From contig UCLR01000011.1 in the NCBI GenBank assembly GCA_900473415.1, positions 53,383 through 117,382 of the forward strand: a stretch of 64,000 nucleotides of DNA, written 5' to 3'. How positions within the stretch are numbered: the first letter of the stretch is position 1; each line of letters starts with the position of its first letter. The DNA comes from Hyphomicrobiales bacterium. GTDB lineage: Bacteria; Pseudomonadota; Alphaproteobacteria; Rhizobiales; Beijerinckiaceae. Shown here in pieces: positions 58,076 through 64,000 of the stretch. The position numbers were made by a program, and so were the translations under genes. The notes under the pieces are model-generated. The model was not told the origin of the DNA and did not search any database. It worked only from the letters and a program-made list of their open reading frames with translations.

Positions 58076-59265
58076 AGCCATTGTCCGGCATCCGTATCGC
58101 GGACTTCACCGTCCATGCGGCGGGCCCGTTCTTCACGCATATGCTTTCTCAACTTGGGGCGGAGTGCATCAAGATCGAGAGCGCGTTGCGCCCTGACATC
58201 TTCCGCAAGCCGCATCCGGTCTATGGCCGCAACGGCCCGGCGAGCTTCGACCAGGTCGCCTCCAACAAGCTTTCGGTTCGCATCAACCTCAAGCATCCGG
58301 ACGGCGTTGCCCTCGCCAAGCGCCTTGTCGCGGCCTCGGATGTCGCGGCGGAAAGCTTCCGGCCTGGCGTGATGAACCGGCTCGGCCTGTCCTATGACGA
58401 ACTGCGGAAGGTGAAGCAGGACATCGTCATGGTGTCGGTGTCATCCTCGGGGCAGTCGGGTCCGGATTCTCATTTTGCCGGCTATGCGCCCTTGTTCGGC
58501 GCCTGGGGCGGATTGGGTTATCTCACCGGCTATGCGGACGGCCCCCCGGTCGAGATGCGGCACGTGATGGATCACTCGGTCGGCCTGAACGCCGCCATGG
58601 CGACGATCGCCGCGCTGCTCCAGCGTCGCCGGACGGGCGAGGGGACGCATGTGGACGTTGCCGCGCGTGAAGTCGCTTCCGCCGCGATCGGAGAGGCGCT
58701 CCTTGAAGCTGCGGCCGGCGGCACGCCGCGTCGCATGGGCAACGGCGATCTGCGCATGTCGCCGCATGGCGCGTTCGCGACGCGAGATCCGGACCGCTGG
58801 CTGACCATTGCTGTCGACGACGACCGGCAATGGCTCGCGTTCGCGGCGCTGATCGAGCAGGCTGGCCGGACCGTCGATGCGAACTTCGAATCGGCCTCGT
58901 ATCGGCAAACCCATCAGGTATTGGTCGACGAGCTGGTCGCCGGCTGGGCGGCACAGCAGGATGCCGAGGAAGCAGCCCGGCTGCTGCAGAGCCACGGAAT
59001 TCCGGCTCATGTCTCGTGGACGACCGAGGACATCGCGGCGGACCCGCATCTGCGGGCTCGCAGGACCATCATCGACGTCGCCGAGCCCGATGGCCGCATG
59101 CGCGCAGCCATCGGTGTGCCGATCCGCTTCTCGGAAACCTCCGACGTTGGGATCGTGCGCGGCACCCCGCGCCTCGGCGAAGACGAGGACTATGTCTTCG
59201 GCGAACTTCTCGGCATCGGCGCAGCCGAGCGGCAACGTCTCGCCGACGCGCAGATCATCTACTGA
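58072..59265 (+). CDS. CaiB-type CoA-transferase, catalytic subunit
   Basis: A 397-residue class III CoA-transferase. The catalytic Asp is Asp167 in HVMDHSVGLNAAMATIAALLQRR, followed by TGEGTHVDVAAREV. N-terminal GIRIADFTVHAAGPFFTHMLSQLGAECIKIES is typical. It moves CoA from a donor such as succinyl-CoA to a carboxylic acid. It overlaps the upstream CaiB-like gene (ATGA), whose product lacks the Asp, suggesting a BbsEF-like heteromer. Confidence 0.88.
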   Translation: MKPLSGIRIADFTVHAAGPFFTHMLSQLGAECIKIESALRPDIFRKPHPVYGRNGPASFDQVASNKLSVRINLKHPDGVALAKRLVAASDVAAESFRPGVMNRLGLSYDELRKVKQDIVMVSVSSSGQSGPDSHFAGYAPLFGAWGGLGYLTGYADGPPVEMRHVMDHSVGLNAAMATIAALLQRRRTGEGTHVDVAAREVASAAIGEALLEAAAGGTPRRMGNGDLRMSPHGAFATRDPDRWLTIAVDDDRQWLAFAALIEQAGRTVDANFESASYRQTHQVLVDELVAGWAAQQDAEEAARLLQSHGIPAHVSWTTEDIAADPHLRARRTIIDVAEPDGRMRAAIGVPIRFSETSDVGIVRGTPRLGEDEDYVFGELLGIGAAERQRLADAQIIY

Positions 59266-59279
59266 ACGGGCCTTCAGCG

Positions 59280-60143
59280 ATGCAGGATATCTCCACCACC
59301 TCCGCAGATCAGGATTGGTCCGGCTGGGTCGGCAACCAGCAAACCCAGACCGATGCGATCTCCCCCCAGCGCGTACGGGATCTGGCGGCGACGCTGGGGC
59401 ATCCTCAACCCGCCAAGGCGGCGGCCCTGCCACCGGGTTGGCACTGGATCTTCTTCAATAGCTTCGTGCCGCGCGCCGAGGTCGGCATCGACGGGCACCC
59501 CAAGCGCGGCGGCTTCCTGCCGCCGGTGCCGCTGCCCCGCCGCATGTGGGCGGGCGGGCGCATCGAGTATCTCGCGCCGCTGCCGCTCGGTTGCGAGGCG
59601 ACGAAGCTCAGCGAGATCGTGAAGGTCGAGAGCAAGTCCGGTCGACGCGGCAGCCTCGTCTTCGTCACCGTCCGTCACACGCTTGGCTTCGGGTCCAAGA
59701 CCTGCATCGTCGAGGAACAGGACATCGTCTATCGCGAGGCGGCCCAGCCGGGGGCGCCGGCGCCCGTTCTCGAGCCGGCACCGGCGGCCGCCAATTGGGG
59801 GTTCGAGGTCGTTCCCGATCCGGTGCTGCTGTTCCGCTATTCGGCGCTGACGAGCAACGGCCACCGGATCCATTACGACCGGGACTACGCACGTAACGAG
59901 GAAGCCTACCGCGATCTCGTCGTCCACGGGCCGCTGCTGGCGACCTTCCTTCAGGATCTGGCGCGCTCCGCGCGGCCGGCGGCTCGCCTGCGGCAGTTCA
60001 GCTTCCGCGGTCTCGGCCCGGTCTTCGTCGACGCAGCGTTCCGCGTCGAGGCGAAAGCCGGCGCGCAGGACAACGAGCTCTCGCTCTGGGTCCGCGACGC
60101 CCAGGGCGGCCAGGCGATGCAGGCCAGCGCCGTATTCGACTGA
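59280..60143 (+). CDS. MaoC-type hydratase, mesaconyl-C4-CoA/itaconyl-CoA hydratase-like
   Basis: A 287-residue protein started at 59280, 14 bases after the CoA-transferase; the upstream open frame is a shadow. The N-terminal FAS1/MaoC-N domain shows PPGWHWIFFNSFVPRAEVG, GGFLPPVPLPRRMWAGGRIEY and EQDIVYRE. The C-terminal hotdog shows PVLLFRYSALTSNGHRIHYDRDYAR (Asp and His of the catalytic pair) and VVHGPLLATFLQDL. This is the type-2 hydratase group that includes mesaconyl-C4-CoA and itaconyl-CoA hydratases. Position between CoA-transferase and CitE-like genes supports formation of citramalyl-CoA. Confidence 0.8.
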   Translation: MQDISTTSADQDWSGWVGNQQTQTDAISPQRVRDLAATLGHPQPAKAAALPPGWHWIFFNSFVPRAEVGIDGHPKRGGFLPPVPLPRRMWAGGRIEYLAPLPLGCEATKLSEIVKVESKSGRRGSLVFVTVRHTLGFGSKTCIVEEQDIVYREAAQPGAPAPVLEPAPAAANWGFEVVPDPVLLFRYSALTSNGHRIHYDRDYARNEEAYRDLVVHGPLLATFLQDLARSARPAARLRQFSFRGLGPVFVDAAFRVEAKAGAQDNELSLWVRDAQGGQAMQASAVFD

Positions 60144-60202
60144 GCCCAGCCCAGCCATCCAAGGCGGCGCGTCCGCATTCAGCCATTCTCAGGAAACGTC
60201 GC

Positions 60203-61426
60203 ATGAACCGCTCCCTCCTCGCCGGAAAGACCGTCCTCGAGATCGGCTCGATGCTGGCGGCCCCCTTTGCGGCCCATATCCTCGCGCAGATGGGCGCCGA
60301 GGTGATCAAGCTGGAGCCGCCGATCGGAGATCCAACGCGCAGCCTCGTCCGGGGTGGCCCGAGCGGCACATACATCGCCTATAGCCGGGGCAAGCGCAGC
60401 CTCTGCCTCGATCTGGCCTCTGAGCGCGGGCAGGAGGTGTTCCGCCGGCTCGTGCCGAAGGTCGACATCATCCTGCACAACCTGGCGCCCGGCTCCGCCC
60501 GTCGCCTGGGCGTCACCTATGAGGAATGCGCGAAGCTCAATCCGGCGATCGTCTTCTGTCATATCCGGGGCTACAACGACGGGCCGCAGGCGGAAGAGCT
60601 GGCCTCGAACCCGATCGCCGAAGCGGCGACGGGCGTCATGCACGAGCACCGCATCGACGGGCGCCCGACCCGGCTCGGCCCCTCCTATCACGACCAGTTC
60701 GCCGGTTGTTATGCCGTGATCGGCATCCTCGGTGCGCTGCTCGACCCTCGCAGCGGCCCCGAGCAGCGCAAGATCGAGGTCGGACTCTACGAGGCCGGGT
60801 TGCATGTGGCCGCGCGCGACTTCGCCGGCATCCAGCTCAAGATGCACCTGACCGGCCGTCCCGACCCGGAGCCGTCGGGGGAGTTCAGCATGCCGGGCTA
60901 TGGCGCCTACCGGACGGCTGATGATCGCTGGATCTATCTCGTCATGCTGACCGATCGGCACTGGAGCGATTTCTGGGCCGCCATGGGCGAGCCGGTCGAT
61001 CCTGCTCTCGCGACGCTGCGCCAGCGGAAAAAGGAGCGGGAACGCGTCGAGGCGCAGATGCGTGCCGTGGTCGAACGCTGGACCTATGACGGGATCGCTG
61101 CACGCCTTTCCGCCGCCCGGTTCGGCTTCACCGAAGTGCTGTCGATGGACCGCGTCCTCGATGCGCCGCAGGCGCGCCATGGCAACAAGCTGGCAGAGCT
61201 CCAGTTCCAGGATTTTGCTTTCGCCCTCCCGGATCTCCCGTTCCAGACGGAAGGCGTGGCAGCGCCAGACCTGCCGCCGCCGCTGCTTGGCGAGCACACT
61301 GTTGCCATCCTGAATTCGCTCGGCTTCAGCGACGGCGAATGCCGTGCCGCGATCGAGGCCGGCGCCGCCAAGGTGCCGACGCCCGGCGCGCCGGTCTGGG
61401 CGCCCTCGCGGGCGCCGGCCGCGTGA
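60203..61426 (+). CDS. CaiB-type CoA-transferase
   Basis: A 407-residue class III transferase. The catalytic Asp is Asp164 in GPSYHDQFAGCYAVIGILGALL. N-terminal KTVLEIGSMLAAPFAAHILAQMGAEVIKLEPP and PRSGPEQRKIEVGLYEAGL are standard. The gene order hydratase, transferase, CitE-like lyase suggests that it activates a C5 dicarboxylate (itaconate, mesaconate or citramalate) with CoA from succinyl-CoA; that substrate is inference. Confidence 0.88.
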   Translation: MNRSLLAGKTVLEIGSMLAAPFAAHILAQMGAEVIKLEPPIGDPTRSLVRGGPSGTYIAYSRGKRSLCLDLASERGQEVFRRLVPKVDIILHNLAPGSARRLGVTYEECAKLNPAIVFCHIRGYNDGPQAEELASNPIAEAATGVMHEHRIDGRPTRLGPSYHDQFAGCYAVIGILGALLDPRSGPEQRKIEVGLYEAGLHVAARDFAGIQLKMHLTGRPDPEPSGEFSMPGYGAYRTADDRWIYLVMLTDRHWSDFWAAMGEPVDPALATLRQRKKERERVEAQMRAVVERWTYDGIAARLSAARFGFTEVLSMDRVLDAPQARHGNKLAELQFQDFAFALPDLPFQTEGVAAPDLPPPLLGEHTVAILNSLGFSDGECRAAIEAGAAKVPTPGAPVWAPSRAPAA

Positions 61427-61441
61427 TTTCGCTGGAGGTCG

Positions 61442-62248
61442 ATGATGCGCAATGAACGCAGCCTTCTCTTCGTGCCGGGCGACCGTCCGGAGCGCTTCGG
61501 CAAGGCGCTGGCGACCGGGGCCGACCTCGTCGTGATCGATCTGGAGGACGCTGTCCTGCCAGAGGCCAAGGCTGCGGCCCGTGACCACATTGCGAACTGG
61601 CTTGCCGAAGAAGGCACGGCCAAGATCGCCGTCCGTATCAACGGCACCGATACGGGGTGGAATAGCGACGATCTCGCGCTGGTGGTTTCCTCGCCGCGTA
61701 TCGCCGCCGTGATGCTGCCGAAGGCGGAGAAGAAGACGACGGTCGAGGCCGTCGCCAGCCGCCTGCAGCGGGGACAGCAGCTGATCGCGCTGGTCGAGAC
61801 GCCCGGCGGCTATGTCGATCGACTGGAGATCGCCCGGGCCCGCGGGGTCAGCCGGATCGCCTTCGGTTCGGTCGATTTCTGCGCAGAGACCGGAATCGGC
61901 ACGATGGGCGATGAGCTGAACCCCATCCGGACGGAGCTGGTGATCGCCTGCGCCGCCGCCGGCTTGCCGGCGCCGATCGAAGGCGTGACGCTGCAGGTCA
62001 AGGATCCCGAGATCCTGGCCCAGGACGTCGCGCGGGCGCGGCGCCTCGGCTTCGGTGGCAAGCTCTGCATCCATCCGAGCCAGGTCGTCGCCGTGAACGA
62101 CGGCTTTTCGCCGAGCTCCGAGGAACTGGATTGGGCCCGCCGTGTCCTGGACGCCGCCAGCGTTCAGGGGGCAGTGGTGGTCGACGGAAAGCTCGTCGAC
62201 AAGCCGGTGATCAATCGCGCGAGGCAGCTTCTGGCCGCGGTCGCCTGA
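61442..62248 (+). CDS. CitE-like CoA-ester lyase (citramalyl-CoA lyase candidate)
   Basis: A 268-residue HpcH/HpaI-type barrel; ATGs at 61442 and 61445 follow GGAGGTC. The active-site Arg region is RSLLFVPGDRPERFGKALATG, metal ligands are in VVIDLEDAV and FGSVDFCAETG, and GGKLCIHPSQV is near the C-terminus. Family enzymes cleave malyl-, methylmalyl- or citramalyl-CoA. With a mesaconyl/itaconyl-CoA hydratase-like gene two genes upstream, citramalyl-CoA cleavage to acetyl-CoA and pyruvate is the most economical assignment. A terminator follows. Confidence 0.87.
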   Translation: MMRNERSLLFVPGDRPERFGKALATGADLVVIDLEDAVLPEAKAAARDHIANWLAEEGTAKIAVRINGTDTGWNSDDLALVVSSPRIAAVMLPKAEKKTTVEAVASRLQRGQQLIALVETPGGYVDRLEIARARGVSRIAFGSVDFCAETGIGTMGDELNPIRTELVIACAAAGLPAPIEGVTLQVKDPEILAQDVARARRLGFGGKLCIHPSQVVAVNDGFSPSSEELDWARRVLDAASVQGAVVVDGKLVDKPVINRARQLLAAVA

Positions 62249-62251
62249 TTC

Positions 62252-62271
62252 GTCCGGAGCCGGACCCTTTT
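62252..62271 (+). terminator. Intrinsic terminator ending the CoA-transferase operon
   Basis: GTCCG-GAGC-CGGAC (62252-62265) is followed by CCTTTT (62266-62271). A short but well-formed stem with a T-tract, four bases after the lyase stop codon. Confidence 0.65.
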
Positions 62272-62521
62272 GCCGTTAGCGATGACGAGGCCGATGTCGT
62301 TGGTGTGTTTCTACCAACGGAGGCTTGGCAGTTGCTCTGCGTCCGCGGTGGGCAAACGCCGATAGCTGAGGCTGCCGCAGATGGAGCAAGCTCGAAGCTG
62401 CTGGCACGGCGCTAGAATTCGAGATATCGTTAGGTCCACGCTGGGGGGAGATCCAAGGCTACTTCGAGGGCAAAGCGGAAAGATTTTGCCTCGATAACGC
62501 TCCAAAGCAGGCGTTCCTTGC

Positions 62522-64000
62522 ATGCGCCACGCGATCGAGACCGCGCCGAAGGACGGGCATTTCGTCATCCTTGAGGACGACGCAAGTGCGACCTATGCCA
62601 TCGGTCGCTGGTCGCGGGAGGCGGACAGCTGGATCGGGGACGACGACGCCCCCATTAAACTAGCGCCGACGCATTGGCATCCTCTTGCCGAGGATGCCAA
62701 TTTTCAGCCTGGCGATGAAGAAGCAGAAAGCGTTGCTCGCGGGCGCGCATCCGCGTGGCGGCGCTTGGGCCTATCCAGCGTCGTTGTCGCCACGGCAATC
62801 TTGGCCTTTTACTTTGGGCGCGACGCCGTCCCACCTACGGCCGATATCGCCAAGAATGGCGCAGTCGCGCCGAGCGTCGACCCGCCTGGACAGGACTCGC
62901 AGCCCGGGTCTCCGGTGGTTCGCCAGAGCGCCGCCAATTCGGAACCAGTGCCCGCGGCGGAAACGGGAAGCGCGGCGGCGCCTGCGCAGCTTGCCGAGTC
63001 GTCGAAGTCGGCGCCCACTGAGGCCCACGAGCCGGGGGCAGCCAAGGCGTCGGAGCCTGGCCAGGTCTCGAGCACCATCGATCGAATGGAAGCGGAGGTG
63101 CGAGCGCGGAGGGAGGCTGAGAAGCTACTGGGCGACGAACGAGGCCGCAGCGCTGCGGTGGCGAGTGACCTCGCTGAGGCGCGACGCGAGATCCAATCGC
63201 TGACGTCGCAATCTCAGCACGCGAACAACCAAGCCGCACAGTTGAGGCAAGAAGGGGCAACAAAAAGCCAGCAATTGCTTGAACAGCAGCGTCAGAATGA
63301 GACTGTCCGCGCGGATGCCGCAGCTGCGCGACAGGAGCTGACCGCCAGCGCACGGCTGCACGCCCAGGCGCTCGAACAGGAGAAAGCTCGTGGTGCCGCG
63401 TTAGCAGGTGAGCTGGCGACGGCACGACACGGGATTGAGGCCCAGGCAGTGCGGTTGCGCGAGGCGATCGGGGAGACAACACGGCTCAATCAGTCGGAGA
63501 GCGCAAAGACCGAACAGTTGCTCGACCTGCAGCGGCAGATTGCCACCGCACGCGCGGAGACGGCGGCCGCACGCTCTGAGCTGGCGAGCAACAAAACGCG
63601 GCACTCCCAAGCTCTGGACGACGAGCGAGCTCGCAGCGCGGCCTTAGCAGCCATCGCGGCCCAGGAGACGCAACTGAGGCAGCGGACCGAGGAGGCGGCG
63701 CTATTAGAGCAGTTGCGGAATGCGAAACCGGAACAATCCACAGCAGCGGACCGCGAGAGCAAGGCGGCTGCGCTCACAGAGGCAGCGGCTGCGCGAGAGG
63801 AGCTAACGGCAAGCAAAACGCAGCATAGCAAGGCACTCGAGGAGGAGCGCGTTCGCGGCGCCGCATTTGCGAGCGAGGCGGAGGCGGCGCGGCGCGAGAC
63901 TGAGAAATTGGCAGCGCAGTCACGCCAGGCAAACGAAGAAGCGGCGCTGCTCCGGCGGGGGCTGGACGAAAAGACTGAGAAACTCCTCGGATTTGAACGG
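62522..64000 (+). CDS. Membrane-anchored repetitive coiled-coil protein, 3' end outside the window
   Basis: The frame from the ATG at 62522 is open for 493 codons to the window edge. The first 60 residues (IETAPKDGHFVILED, IGRWSREADSWIG, APTHWHPL) resemble the short TAPKDG/W/THW modules common in prophage and rhizobial proteins. One membrane helix lies near residues 83-98 (LGLSSVVVATAILAFYF). A Pro/Ala/Ser/Glu-rich linker to about residue 180 follows, and then a continuous coiled coil of degenerate repeats of about 75 residues, each with an ARxELxxxxxxHxxALExE-like segment. Codon use is less GC-biased (TTA, CTA, ACA) than in the neighbours, hinting at transfer. Function unknown; no ribosome site is obvious. 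Confidence 0.8.
   Translation, partial: MRHAIETAPKDGHFVILEDDASATYAIGRWSREADSWIGDDDAPIKLAPTHWHPLAEDANFQPGDEEAESVARGRASAWRRLGLSSVVVATAILAFYFGRDAVPPTADIAKNGAVAPSVDPPGQDSQPGSPVVRQSAANSEPVPAAETGSAAAPAQLAESSKSAPTEAHEPGAAKASEPGQVSSTIDRMEAEVRARREAEKLLGDERGRSAAVASDLAEARREIQSLTSQSQHANNQAAQLRQEGATKSQQLLEQQRQNETVRADAAAARQELTASARLHAQALEQEKARGAALAGELATARHGIEAQAVRLREAIGETTRLNQSESAKTEQLLDLQRQIATARAETAAARSELASNKTRHSQALDDERARSAALAAIAAQETQLRQRTEEAALLEQLRNAKPEQSTAADRESKAAALTEAAAAREELTASKTQHSKALEEERVRGAAFASEAEAARRETEKLAAQSRQANEEAALLRRGLDEKTEKLLGFER

Noticed and set aside
58830..59279. A longer start for the MaoC-type hydratase at 59280
   Set aside because: The extension overlaps the CaiB gene in another frame and is Arg-rich; the start at 59280 fits the hydratase N-terminus.

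Overview
The window is GC-rich and densely coded. Its core genes point to an alphaproteobacterium of the order Hyphomicrobiales (Rhizobiales): an NdvA/ChvA-type cyclic glucan exporter, aroK-aroB next to a 50-residue membrane protein and xerD, a znuCBA-cobW-WD40 zinc cluster, and a TAXI-type TRAP transporter with DUF1850. A Bosea-like genus would fit, but no rRNA or species marker is present, so the genus is an inference.

Layout. 1-6.4 kb: an amidase/gamma-glutamyltransferase pair and a TAXI-TRAP carboxylate transporter operon, both on the minus strand. 6.6-8.2 kb: a Tat-exported OpgG-like glucan protein. 8.3-13.4 kb: a zinc uptake operon with a His-rich miniprotein, ZnuCBA, a CobW-type GTPase, a WD40 protein and a two-Cys protein, with one good and one weaker Zur-box candidate. 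13.5-18.7 kb: a MotA/MotB-like pair, NdvA, a ChaA-like antiporter and a DUF1330 protein. 18.7-26.6 kb: aroB/aroK, a small membrane protein, xerD, beta-carbonic anhydrase, DUF167 (YggU), a second amidase and a second gamma-glutamyltransferase, then YggT. 26.75 kb: tRNA-Ala(CGC).

From the tRNA to 62.3 kb lies a catabolic region with two apparent regulons. The first (28.7-51.5 kb) surrounds an IclR regulator. It holds a FAD-linked D-hydroxyacid dehydrogenase, a LivKHMGF-type ABC transporter, an MBL hydrolase, a Bug/TTT binding protein, an operon for an oxaloacetate-decarboxylase-like lyase, a methylsuccinyl-CoA dehydrogenase and a mesaconyl-CoA C1-C4 transferase, an RraA-type aldolase, a 2-oxoglutarate dehydrogenase E1 paralog, a DctPQM TRAP transporter, an SMP-30 lactonase and an FMN hydroxyacid oxidase. 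Four promoters in this region carry a shared 15-bp palindrome (TGAAWT-N3-AATTCA). The second regulon (51.9-62.2 kb, plus a hydrolase at 27.8 kb) surrounds a GntR regulator. It holds an isochorismatase-fold protein, an SDR, a beta-hydroxyacid dehydrogenase, two MaoC-type hydratases, three CaiB-type CoA-transferases and a CitE-like lyase. It carries a second palindrome (ATGCA-N3-TGCAT) at five sites.

Taken together, the enzymes could run methylsuccinyl-CoA -> mesaconyl-C1-CoA -> mesaconyl-C4-CoA -> citramalyl-CoA -> acetyl-CoA + pyruvate. The individual families are recognised from sequence; the assembled pathway and its substrate are inference. After a terminator at 62.25 kb the base and codon use change, and the window ends inside a long membrane-anchored coiled-coil protein built of repeats of about 75 residues.
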